Assembly (NCBI GenBank): GCA_028293265.1
Contig: JAQGPB010000534.1
Location: 1-5,906 of the forward strand
From: Pedosphaera sp.
GTDB taxonomy: Bacteria; Verrucomicrobiota; Verrucomicrobiae; Limisphaerales; Pedosphaeraceae
Length of the DNA: 5,906 nt
Direction of reading: 5' to 3'
Each line of letters starts with the position of its first letter. Within the stretch, counting starts at the first letter, position 1. Below, piece by piece: positions 1 through 5,346 of the stretch. The notes beneath the pieces are model-generated. The model was not told the origin of the DNA and did not search any database. It was given only the letters and a program-made list of their open reading frames with translations. The position numbers and the translations under genes were made by a program.

Positions 1-19
1 AGCAGAGGCTAGCAGAATA

Positions 20-41
20 CCCGGAGCATGCAATGTCCGGG
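20..41. repeat. Imperfect hairpin
   Basis: CCCGGA (20-25) pairs with TCCGGG (36-41). The stem continues as CAT (27-29) with ATG (33-35) after a one-base bulge, leaving a three-base loop. There is no T-run on either side, so a terminator role for a gene beyond the left edge is only a possibility. Confidence 0.35.
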
Positions 42-207
42 ATAAAGGAACTTGAGAGCGCCGATACCCGCCTCCTCGTCATAAAAATTAGCGAGCCAGA
101 TGCCGCCACCTGTCATCCCAATCCAATCCCATCCCCTATGGAGGTGGAAAGAGTCTCGGGTTTCCATGGATCCCAAACATTCCGGGCCTTGAGCCCCTCG
201 CGCCCAT

Positions 208-287
208 TTTTTTCGAAAAAATCGCCAAAAAACGGCCTCCCGAACCCCTTTGAAAACGCGTTTTTTCCACGCATAATGCGTGAAAAT
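208..287. other. Cluster of AT-flanked palindromes
   Basis: Three perfect palindromic elements lie within 80 bp. The first is six T, CG, six A at 208-221. The second is AAAACGCGTTTT at 253-264. The third is the inverted repeat CACGCA-taa-TGCGTG at 268-282, with T-runs on its left and an A-run on its right. The third could be a protein-binding operator or a weak bidirectional terminator. The sequence does not settle this. Confidence 0.35.
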
Positions 288-380
288 TTCGCACATCGGC
301 CATTTTTAGGCCCAAAAATATGCGATTTATTGGGAAAAATCAACATGGCACCGGTCGTGCTAAAAATTTGTCAAATCAGG

Positions 381-408
381 TTGACATCGCGCTCGGTTCT
401 AATAAAGT
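381..408 (+). promoter_or_regulatory. Likely sigma-70 promoter of the prepilin gene
   Basis: A perfect -35 box TTGACA sits at 381-386. Sixteen bases later is TAAAGT (403-408), which matches four of six positions of the -10 consensus. Transcription would start near 414-416 and give a leader of roughly 28 bases before the ATG at 443. The call rests on consensus matching only. Confidence 0.45.
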
Positions 409-442
409 TCGCGAACTGTTTACCCAACGAACCAAAAAAAGT

Positions 443-1225
443 ATGAAACAAATGCGGAAATTCAAAGTCGGGGCTTTCACTCTCATCGAGCTGTTAGTCG
501 TCATCGCCATTATCGCCATTTTGGCAGGCCTGCTTTTGCCGGCTCTCGCCAAAGCCAAACAGAAAGCCGTCCGCATCAAATGCGTCAGCAATCTGAAACA
601 AGTCGGCCTCGCCTTCCGTATCTGGTCGGGTGACAACGGGGACAAGTTTCCTCAAGCCTTGGTCGGGCAGGCAAGCGTATTGCCTAACACGACTGCTTGG
701 CCTGCGGCTCCCACCTCAGCCGGCGCAACCATCGCTTCGCCCAACGTCTATCAGGTTTATATGGTCATGTCCAACGAGCTGAGCAATCCGCAAGTGGTTG
801 TTTGCCCGGCGGATGAACGGGTTGCCGCCACCAACTTCACCACCGACTTCGGCTCCGCCACTACCTCGCTGAAGAACACCAAATGCTCCTTCTTCGTGGG
901 CAAAGATTGCGACGAAGCCTATCCGCAGATGTTCCTCGCTGGTGACCGCAATATCGGTTCACTTTCAACCACGACTGATTATGGCTATTCGCCCTCAACA
1001 ACTGGCGTTTCTCCGGGCCTGCAAGTCGCGATCGGCACGAATGCTCCAGGCGCGACTGGTACCCCGGCTAACTACGGCTGGACCGGCAAGGTGCATCAGA
1101 ATCAGGGCAACGTCGCCATGTCTGACGGCAGCGTGTCCCAGTACAGCGTCTCCGCTCTCCGGGCGGCTGCGCAACATACCGGTGATACCACGCAGAACTA
1201 TCCCAACACCCTTGAATTCCCCTAA
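443..1225 (+). CDS. Prepilin-like protein with type II/IV pseudopilin N-terminus and H-X9-DG motif
   Basis: Encodes 260 residues. Residues 1-10 are a short basic leader ([10 protein letters not shown]). It is followed by [19 protein letters not shown] (11-29), the hydrophobic helix of type II/IV pseudopilins with Glu at the fifth position after the likely cleavage site (counting from F12). The residue before F12 is Ala, with Gly one further back, a variant of the usual Gly-Phe processing site. Near the C-terminus, His218, nine residues, then Asp228-Gly229 fit the prepilin-associated H-X9-DG motif. Cysteines lie at 47, 121, 148 and 156. Such proteins are anchored in the inner membrane until cut by prepilin peptidase. 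Their job in Verrucomicrobiota and Planctomycetota, where they are very numerous, is mostly unknown. No pilus or secretion gene is adjacent. ATG 443 is preferred because it follows the promoter closely and gives a normal leader; ATG 452 is the alternative. Neither start has a Shine-Dalgarno, only an A-rich stretch upstream. Confidence 0.92.
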   Translation: MKQMRKFKVGAFTLIELLVVIAIIAILAGLLLPALAKAKQKAVRIKCVSNLKQVGLAFRIWSGDNGDKFPQALVGQASVLPNTTAWPAAPTSAGATIASPNVYQVYMVMSNELSNPQVVVCPADERVAATNFTTDFGSATTSLKNTKCSFFVGKDCDEAYPQMFLAGDRNIGSLSTTTDYGYSPSTTGVSPGLQVAIGTNAPGATGTPANYGWTGKVHQNQGNVAMSDGSVSQYSVSALRAAAQHTGDTTQNYPNTLEFP

Positions 1226-1250
1226 GTTGATTTGACAATTCGTCAAACTC

Positions 1251-1277
1251 AAAGGCATCCGCAAGGATGCCTTTTTT
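1251..1277 (+). terminator. Rho-independent terminator of the prepilin gene
   Basis: AAAGGCATCC (1251-1260) and GGATGCCTTT (1265-1274) form a perfect 10-bp stem around a GCAA tetraloop. The stem runs into six T (1272-1277). It starts 25 bases after the stop codon. A smaller stem, TTTGAC/GTCAAA (1231-1247), precedes it. The opposite strand lacks a clear U-tract, so termination of the converging epimerase transcript here would be less efficient. Confidence 0.9.
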
Positions 1278-1325
1278 GTTTGCCGGTGCAGCTCCCTGCG
1301 GGACGGTCATTTGCGGCGGACGAAA

Positions 1326-2285
1326 TCACCCGTTGGCCGCAAGCTCAATGATCTTTCGCAGCGGCGTGCTGGGGCGGAAATTGACTGTCTGCCACAATTT
1401 TTCCACCACCGGTTTCCGACGGCGCATGTCCTCGAACCCCGGCGCATAGGCGCTGTTATAGGAAATAAATTCGATCGCGGATTTGGACCCAAAAATGTCC
1501 ACCACCTGCCGCGCGAGGTCCAGGATGCTGATTTCCTCGGTTCCACCCACGTTGAACACTTCGCCCCGCGCGGCGGGACAATGCTGAAGCCGCACCAGGG
1601 CTTCGACCGTGTCGAGCACATAACAGAAACAGCGCGTTTGCCGGCCATCGTCGTGAACCTTGAGCGGCTGGCCGCTTTGGGCGGCGGCGATGAACCGTGG
1701 CAGGACCATGCCGTAGCGCCCCGTCTGACGCGGCCCAACTGTGTTGAACAGCCGCACAATGACCACCGGCAGCGAAAGTTCCCGCGCATAAGCCCGCGCC
1801 AGGAATTCATCCATCAACTTTGAGCAGGCATAGCTCCAGCGGCCAATATGCGGCGGGCCGATCAATAAATCGTCCTCCTCCGTAAAAGCTGGTTTCTGGC
1901 TCTTGCCATAGACCTCGGAAGTGGAGGCAAGCAGAACCGGCACCCGGTGGGGCGCGGCGGCGGCGAGGATGGCTTCCGTCTCGTGCAGGTTGGTTTCCAA
2001 AACATGAATGGGCGAATTGACCACCAGCTCGACACCCACCGCCGCTGCCAGATGATAAATGGATGCCGCGGACTTCACCACCTCGGCCAGTTCCGGGCAT
2101 TGCGAAACTTTGCTGCGGATGATGCGCAGTTCCGGATGCGACGCGACGCGCTTCAAGTTTTCCACCCGCCCCGTCGAACAATCATCTATCACCACCACGG
2201 CTTCGCCATCCGCCAGCAGCCGCTCCACCAAATGGGACCCGATAAACCCCGCGCCACCGGTGACCAAGACAGGCTGCTTACTCAT
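1326..2285 (-). CDS. NAD-dependent nucleotide-sugar epimerase/dehydratase (extended SDR family)
   Basis: Encodes 319 residues, a normal length for the family. The Rossmann motif TGGAGFIG lies at 9-16 and acidic Asp34-Asp35 are placed to bind the NAD ribose. STSEVYG at 121-127 supplies the active-site Ser/Thr, and Tyr152-x-x-x-Lys156 (YACSK) is the catalytic pair. The stretch RLFNTVGPRQTGRYGMVLPR (178-197) and DDGRQTRCF (212-220) resemble the substrate-binding part of UDP-glucose 4-epimerase, UDP-glucuronate decarboxylase and GDP-mannose dehydratase relatives. The exact sugar cannot be read from sequence. The protein is cytosolic and likely feeds envelope polysaccharide synthesis. Its ATG overlaps the end of the upstream amidase gene by 8 bp and has a perfect Shine-Dalgarno, so the two are probably cotranscribed and may be translationally coupled. 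It converges on the prepilin gene. Confidence 0.93.
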   Translation of the reverse strand: MSKQPVLVTGGAGFIGSHLVERLLADGEAVVVIDDCSTGRVENLKRVASHPELRIIRSKVSQCPELAEVVKSAASIYHLAAAVGVELVVNSPIHVLETNLHETEAILAAAAPHRVPVLLASTSEVYGKSQKPAFTEEDDLLIGPPHIGRWSYACSKLMDEFLARAYARELSLPVVIVRLFNTVGPRQTGRYGMVLPRFIAAAQSGQPLKVHDDGRQTRCFCYVLDTVEALVRLQHCPAARGEVFNVGGTEEISILDLARQVVDIFGSKSAIEFISYNSAYAPGFEDMRRRKPVVEKLWQTVNFRPSTPLRKIIELAANG

Positions 2286-3627
2286 TCGCGTCCTCCTGCG
2301 CCTTCACCGGATTATTGGTCGAAACCGCCACCCGATTGGTCACCGCCGGCGCGTTGACAGATGGATTGGTCTTCTCCCTCGCCCCCTTGGGAGAAAGTGC
2401 CGGGATGAGGGGGGTTCCCAATTCGATGTTGGATGTTCGATGTTGGATGTTCGATGTTTCCCGGTTCGTGGGCGAGGGGGCAGATTGACTGGCGACGCTG
2501 GGCGGAATGCTCGCATCCAAAATAAGTTCGTGCGCCATCGCTTCGGCAATTTTCTGCCGGTAGGCAGGATCCGCGATCAGGCCGGCTTCATGGCGGTTTG
2601 ACAGATAGCCGCCTTCCATCAGGAGTGCCGGGCGGTTTTGGCCCTGCAATACTCCGAGAAACCGCGCGCGGCGCACGCCACGGTCGGTGTGACCATTGAC
2701 CTTCAGCAAAGCGCGATGCAGCCGGGCGGCATATTGGAGATTTTCATAATCAAAATGGTTGTTGGGAAACGTCAGGGCAGGCTCGTCCGCGAAACCGCGC
2801 GTCAGGGTGGAACGCATGCCATGGGGCGTCAGGCAATACGTCTCCAAGCCGGCTTCCTGGCGGTCAGGAAATGCGGAGTTGAAATGGAGGCTGAGAAACA
2901 AGCCGGCCTTGTGCTGCTCGGCAAAAGCCACGCGGGCGGCGAGCGGCACATAGACATCATTGGTGCGGGTGAGCAGCACCGTCCAGCCGTTGGCGGCCAG
3001 CAGCGGTTGCAAACGCCGCGCCCAATCAAGCGTGTATTCCTTTTCGAAATGGCCGGTCACCACATTGCTGGTCCCGGTGTCCGTCCCGCCATGGCCGGGG
3101 TCAATCACAATGACGTGGTTCGTCGGAGTGCGAATGGAATTATCCAGCAACGGCAGGAAATTCTTGCGCACGTCCAGCTCATGGACGAATGGGTGGCCGC
3201 CGATCATTTGCGGCGCGAAACCAAGATGATATTCAGACCCGCGCCACGAGGCGATTTGATTGCCAGCGTGAATGGTCATGCTCCCGTTCGTGGAGGCAAA
3301 GGAATAGGTCAGCACCTGGTCATTCGGGATGCGGTGGAGCGCGCCATAACCGCTGGCCTGACACCAACGTTCCAGCGAAACCCAGGTTTCGCCCGGGACC
3401 AGATGATCATTCGGCGGTGGCGTCACGAGCGCGGGCGCGGGCGCGGGAACGGGAGCAGGCACCGACGCCGGCGCGAGGTTGGTCCGAACCACCGGCGGCG
3501 GTGGCTGCTTGAAGACCGGTTCCGGCTCCGGCATCAGGTTAACATCCGGCGGCACCTGGCGCGACGGAGTGCTGCACCCGGCGGCCAGCACCAGCAACAA
3601 CCAAAGCCATTTACGGCAATAAGACAC
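2278..3627 (-). CDS. Lipoprotein N-acetylmuramoyl-L-alanine amidase (Amidase_3 family)
   Basis: Encodes 449 residues. It should cut the amide bond between N-acetylmuramic acid and the stem peptide of peptidoglycan. Residues 1-17 form a lipoprotein signal (basic start, LWLLLVLAAG) with lipobox LAAG-Cys18. A Pro/Ala-rich linker follows to about 75, then a small domain (about 80-160) that may be a copper-amine-oxidase-like or stalk domain. The catalytic domain spans about 171-373. It has His179 in DPGHGG, Glu195 and His248 (SLHFNS) as likely zinc ligands, and Glu338 in MEGGYLSN as the likely catalytic Glu. The tail after about 374 is not part of the fold; much of it is encoded by repeat DNA. The start is GTG. 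It has only a poorly spaced GGGAA upstream, but no better in-frame start precedes the signal peptide. It is the first gene of a pair with the overlapping epimerase. Confidence 0.93.
   Translation of the reverse strand: MSYCRKWLWLLLVLAAGCSTPSRQVPPDVNLMPEPEPVFKQPPPPVVRTNLAPASVPAPVPAPAPALVTPPPNDHLVPGETWVSLERWCQASGYGALHRIPNDQVLTYSFASTNGSMTIHAGNQIASWRGSEYHLGFAPQMIGGHPFVHELDVRKNFLPLLDNSIRTPTNHVIVIDPGHGGTDTGTSNVVTGHFEKEYTLDWARRLQPLLAANGWTVLLTRTNDVYVPLAARVAFAEQHKAGLFLSLHFNSAFPDRQEAGLETYCLTPHGMRSTLTRGFADEPALTFPNNHFDYENLQYAARLHRALLKVNGHTDRGVRRARFLGVLQGQNRPALLMEGGYLSNRHEAGLIADPAYRQKIAEAMAHELILDASIPPSVASQSAPSPTNRETSNIQHRTSNIELGTPLIPALSPKGAREKTNPSVNAPAVTNRVAVSTNNPVKAQEDANE
2292..2297 (-). promoter_or_regulatory. 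Strong ribosome binding site of the epimerase gene, inside the amidase gene
   Basis: On the - strand this reads AGGAGG, six bases before the ATG at 2285-2283. It fixes the epimerase start. It lies inside the last codons of the amidase gene, whose stop (TAA, 2280-2278) is just beyond the epimerase ATG. Confidence 0.85.
2372..2411. repeat. REP-like palindromic element inside the amidase tail
   Basis: TTCTCCC (2372-2378) and GGGAGAA (2389-2395) form a 7-bp inverted repeat with a 10-base spacer, followed by GTGCCGGGATGAGGGG. It encodes the tail residues LIPALSPKGAREK. From memory, this arrangement resembles an interspersed element seen between genes of many environmental bacteria. Family membership is inference, because only one copy is present here. 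Confidence 0.5.
2422..2456. repeat. Heptamer tandem repeat (TTSGATG)x5 inside the amidase gene
   Basis: Five exact 7-bp units alternate TTCGATG and TTGGATG. Read on the - strand in the amidase frame they give the TSNIQHRTSNIE segment of the tail (residues about 391-402). The tract is followed by TTTCCC, as is the shorter copy at 3895-3915. The TTCCCAATTC on its left also recurs to the right of that copy. Confidence 0.9.
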
Positions 3628-3801
3628 TTCCCTATTGTGCGAAAGACCGCCGCTGAAACAAGAAGTTTTGGAACTGGCTTGATTTTAAATGGGTGGCACG
3701 GGCAACCTGCCTTCAGCGGAGCGCGGGCCGGTGACCCGCAGCAACGTCCGAACGCCCGGCGGCCGTGGATTGATGCCCGCGCCCCGTCATTCGCCTGCCG
3801 A

Positions 3802-3836
3802 ACCCGTGTCCATCCGTGTCCATCCGTGGTTAAAAA
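3802..3836. repeat. Decamer repeat CCATCCGTGT, copy 1
   Basis: CCATCCGTGT (3810-3819) and CCATCCGTGG (3820-3829) follow a partial unit (ACCCGTGT, 3802-3809). The element ends in GGTTAAAAA. A second, shorter copy with the same end lies 121 bp downstream. I associate this element with Verrucomicrobiota intergenic DNA, from memory only. Confidence 0.75.
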
Positions 3837-3894
3837 TTCCCTTCCCGTTCGCTCCCATTCCGCCATTCGAGGTTCATTGCCCGTGCGGAAGCAC

Positions 3895-3915
3895 TTCGAT
3901 GTTCGATGTTCGATG
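3895..3915. repeat. Heptamer tandem repeat (TTCGATG)x3
   Basis: Three exact TTCGATG units are followed by TTTCCCAATTC. This is the same family as the five-unit tract inside the amidase gene, with the same right flank TTTCCC. It lies between the two copies of the CCATCCG element. Confidence 0.9.
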
Positions 3916-3930
3916 TTTCCCAATTCATGA

Positions 3931-3957
3931 AAATCCGGGTCCATCCGCGGTTAAAAA
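3931..3957. repeat. Decamer repeat CCATCCGTGT, copy 2
   Basis: AAATCCGGGT followed by CCATCCGCGG (3941-3950) and TTAAAAA. It differs from the last unit of copy 1 by one base and shares its GGTTAAAAA end. Confidence 0.7.
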
Positions 3958-4011
3958 CCCTCTTGCCCCGTTGCAGAAAAACGACCCTTTTCGCGTGTAG
4001 GGAAAAATCTT

Positions 4012-4053
4012 TTTTTCAGGCTCTGAAAAACCCGTGTTTTTCTGAAAGCACGG
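4012..4053. repeat. Two adjacent strong hairpins
   Basis: TTTTTCAG (4012-4019) and CTGAAAAA (4023-4030) form a perfect 8-bp stem with a GCT loop. Immediately after, CCGTGTTTT (4032-4040) pairs with AAAGCACGG (4045-4053) with one G-U wobble and a TCTG loop. They could belong to a small structured RNA, a leader or an attenuator. There is no T-run after the second hairpin, so simple termination on the + strand is unlikely. Confidence 0.45.
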
Positions 4054-4121
4054 AGTGCCCGTAAACATTGGCCGCAACCGCCTTTTTTTCACAAAGATTC
4101 ATCAAAATAAAAAAACGTGTC

Positions 4122-4138
4122 AAACCTGCCGTAGGTTT
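4122..4138. repeat. Short inverted repeat
   Basis: AAACCT (4122-4127) and AGGTTT (4133-4138) flank a GCCGT loop. It may be an operator-like site or a small hairpin. Nothing nearby decides between these. Confidence 0.35.
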
Positions 4139-4203
4139 CATTTTCCAGCCTCCCCTCTGGTAATCTGGGTCCAATGAATGCTCAAAATAGAGTATGTCGG
4201 GGT

Positions 4204-4247
4204 CCAGGCCGCGGGCCTGGCGGGTCGGTAGCGCCGTGCGTCCCGCC
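4204..4247. repeat. GC-rich REP-like palindromic element
   Basis: CCAGGCC (4204-4210) and GGCCTGG (4214-4220) form a 7-bp stem with a GCG loop. GGCGGG (4219-4224) can instead pair with CCCGCC (4242-4247), so the two structures overlap and compete. The form is typical of repetitive extragenic palindromes, but no second copy is in the window. Confidence 0.45.
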
Positions 4248-4295
4248 CGGCGTGGATCGCTCTGCGTCGCTTGACGTCGCTGGGCCGGTTCCCAG

Positions 4296-4340
4296 CCTCA
4301 ACCTTCAACCCTCAACCCTCAACCATTTTTAACCCTCAAC
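4296..4340. repeat. Heptamer tandem repeat (CYTCAAC)
   Basis: Four contiguous 7-bp units lie at 4296-4323: CCTCAAC, CTTCAAC, CCTCAAC, CCTCAAC. A CATTTTTAAC interruption follows, then a fifth unit (4334-4340). A lone unit with the same surroundings (ACCCTCAACCACTT) recurs at 4464-4477. Confidence 0.85.
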
Positions 4341-4350
4341 CACTTCGGGG

Positions 4351-4417
4351 CGGAGTTTCTCGCTAAATCAGACTAAATTTGCGCGCCACTTCTCTTTCCG
4401 TCCCGCCCCCAACCCGG
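4351..4417 (+). repeat. 67-bp imperfect direct repeat, copy A
   Basis: It begins CGGAGTTTCTC and ends CAACCCGG. By hand alignment, 57 of 68 columns are identical to copy B (4557-4623), with nine substitutions and two one-base gaps. Both copies follow an ACCCTCAACCACTT sequence, directly here but about 80 bp earlier for copy B. Confidence 0.8.
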
Positions 4418-4496
4418 TCCACCCTGACCATCCCCTCCCATCCCCCGCTTTTCGTGGCCATTCACCCTCAACCACTTGCATTCCCGGCACCGCCAA

Positions 4497-4543
4497 TTGG
4501 AACTTGGAGCTTGGTTATTCTCTGGAGCTTGGACGCTTGGAGC
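4497..4543. repeat. Heptamer tandem repeat (TTGGAGC)
   Basis: Units TTGGAAC and TTGGAGC (4497-4510) are followed by degenerate copies, then TTGGACGC and TTGGAGC (4529-4543). The tract sits between the ACCCTCAACCACTT sequence and direct-repeat copy B. It looks like an insertion or expansion within a duplicated module. Confidence 0.7.
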
Positions 4544-4556
4544 TTCTCAAACGGCG

Positions 4557-4623
4557 CGGAGTTTCTCACCAAATCTGTCAAAATCTGCGCGCCATTCTGC
4601 TTTCCGTCCCACCTTCAACCCGG
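4557..4623 (+). repeat. 67-bp imperfect direct repeat, copy B
   Basis: Second copy of the element at 4351-4417, starting 206 bp after it in the same orientation. The best conserved parts are CGGAGTTTCTC, TGCGCGCCA and CTTTCCGTCCC. Confidence 0.8.
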
Positions 4624-4627
4624 AGAA

Positions 4628-4643
4628 GCGGCGCGAACGCCGC
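4628..4643 (+). repeat. GC hairpin in the possible ubiX leader
   Basis: GCGGCG (4628-4633) and CGCCGC (4638-4643) close a CGAA tetraloop. It lies just after direct-repeat copy B and about 105 bp before ubiX. No T-run follows. Confidence 0.4.
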
Positions 4644-4749
4644 GCGCCGTGTTGGTACCGCCAAGCTGCGCCCCTCCAGATCCGCCCGTTTGGAACTGGC
4701 TTGCGAAAAATCCGTTCGACGGCCATGATGAAGGTTGGATGCCACACCA

Positions 4750-5325
4750 ATGGACAAAGGCCCGCGCTTGAGATTCATCGTCGCCATAACCGGGGCCAGC
4801 GGCGCGCTTTACGCGCAACGGCTGCTCGACAACCTGGACCCGCAGCAGCATGAAGTGCATGTGGTCATCAGCAATTACGCCCACGCGGTCATCGCCGAGG
4901 AATTGCCCGGCGGACTGCGGCTCGCCCCCGGCGTAATGACCCACGGTCTCAAGAGCATGAACGTCCCCTTTGCGAGCGGCTCCAACCCCTTCGACGCCAT
5001 GGTGGTCATTCCCTGCACGATGGGGACCATGGGCCGCATCGCGCATGGTTACAGCGAGGACGTGCTGTTGCGCGCCGCGGATGTGATGTTGAAGGAGCGC
5101 AAAAAGCTGATATTGGTGCCGCGCGAAGCCCCCCTGAGCCTGGTGCACGTGAAGAATTTTGAACTCCTGCTGCTGGCCGGCGCGACCTTGCTGCCCGCTA
5201 ATCCATTCTTCTACACCCATCCCAAAACCATCGAGCAAGTGATTGATACCGTCGTGGCGCGGGTGCTGGATCATCTCGGAGTTCCGCAAAACTTGGTCGC
5301 GCGCTGGGCGGAAGAGAAGGAATGA
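4750..5325 (+). CDS. ubiX: Flavin prenyltransferase, UbiX family
   Basis: Encodes 191 residues, the usual length. UbiX enzymes join dimethylallyl phosphate to reduced FMN, making the prenylated-FMN cofactor of UbiD-type decarboxylases. Visible family motifs are VAITGASGALYA (11-22), the phosphate/FMN loop; NPFDAMVVIPCTMGTMGRIAHG (79-100); the helix with DVLLRAADVMLKERKKL (104-120); and LVPREAPLSLVHVKNF (122-137) with the conserved Arg125-Glu126. ATG 4750 is preferred because homologues start just before the ITGASGA motif. TTG 4735 would add five residues. GAAGG at 4730-4734 is 15 bases from ATG 4750 and touches TTG 4735, so neither start has a well-spaced ribosome site. The UbiA-family gene follows after 21 bases. 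In bacteria using the futalosine menaquinone pathway the equivalent gene is called mqnM, so that name may fit better. No UbiD homologue is in the window. Confidence 0.95.
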   Translation: MDKGPRLRFIVAITGASGALYAQRLLDNLDPQQHEVHVVISNYAHAVIAEELPGGLRLAPGVMTHGLKSMNVPFASGSNPFDAMVVIPCTMGTMGRIAHGYSEDVLLRAADVMLKERKKLILVPREAPLSLVHVKNFELLLLAGATLLPANPFFYTHPKTIEQVIDTVVARVLDHLGVPQNLVARWAEEKE

Positions 5326-5345
5326 ACGCGAACGCCAAACCTTAG
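5322..5345 (+). other. Seven-codon mini-frame between ubiX and ubiA
   Basis: ATG 5322 overlaps the ubiX stop as ATGA, a typical operon junction, but its frame (MNANAKP) ends at TAG 5343-5345. One base later ATG 5347 opens the ubiA frame. It may allow termination-reinitiation, or be the remnant of an earlier ubiA start. It may also be chance. Confidence 0.3.
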
Positions 5346-5346
5346 C

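Larger units (their letters stand above)
1..442. other. Non-coding leader region upstream of the prepilin gene
   Basis: No convincing gene is visible. Reading frames of up to 137 codons exist on both strands, but their translations show no domain, no sensible composition and no ribosome site. The first 200 bases are GC-balanced. About 205-345 is rich in A and T runs and contains several short palindromes. The last 60 bases hold a likely promoter. A frame open to the left edge on the - strand, starting near position 98, could be the head of a divergent gene, but too little is present to say. Confidence 0.6.
3628..4749. other. Repeat-rich divergent intergenic region (about 1.1 kb)
   Basis: This lies between the start of the amidase gene (- strand) and ubiX (+ strand), so promoters for both should be here. 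No gene is supported. The open frames found here (up to 130 codons) translate into repeat-derived or Pro/Arg-rich sequence without start signals or domains. 3690-3780 is GC-rich with small inverted repeats. 3800-3960 holds two interspersed repeat types. 3980-4200 is AT-rich with strong hairpins. 4200-4250 is a GC-rich palindromic element. 4296-4625 is made of heptamer tracts and a 67-bp direct repeat. No clear promoter for either flanking gene could be fixed. Confidence 0.7.

Noticed and set aside
33..446. 137-codon + strand frame before the prepilin gene
   Set aside because: No ribosome site, no domain and a composition like translated non-coding DNA; it runs across the likely promoter and overlaps the prepilin start.
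2638..3930. Long + strand open frame of 430 codons
   Set aside because: It lies antisense to the amidase, whose domains and catalytic residues are clear. The antisense translation is Arg/Gln/His-rich without a domain and is a GC-rich shadow.
3689..4000. 103-codon + strand frame in the intergenic region
   Set aside because: Its sequence is the translation of the CCATCCG and TTCGATG repeats, so it is a repeat artefact.
3802..4543. CRISPR-like array
   Set aside because: Repeat units are 7-10 bp, mostly contiguous and without unique spacers of regular length; no cas gene is present.
4691..4704. Possible sigma-54 promoter (TGGAAC...TTGC) upstream of ubiX
   Set aside because: The GG and GC elements are one base too close for the -24/-12 spacing and the match to TGGCAC-N5-TTGC is partial.
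4379..4853. Overlapping frames of 74 to 130 codons upstream of ubiX
   Set aside because: They translate direct-repeat and TTGGAGC-repeat DNA, have no start signals, and some run into ubiX in the wrong frame.
4615..5289. 224-codon - strand frame opposite ubiX
   Set aside because: UbiX on the + strand has full-length family motifs; the antisense frame is His/Gln-rich without recognisable domains.
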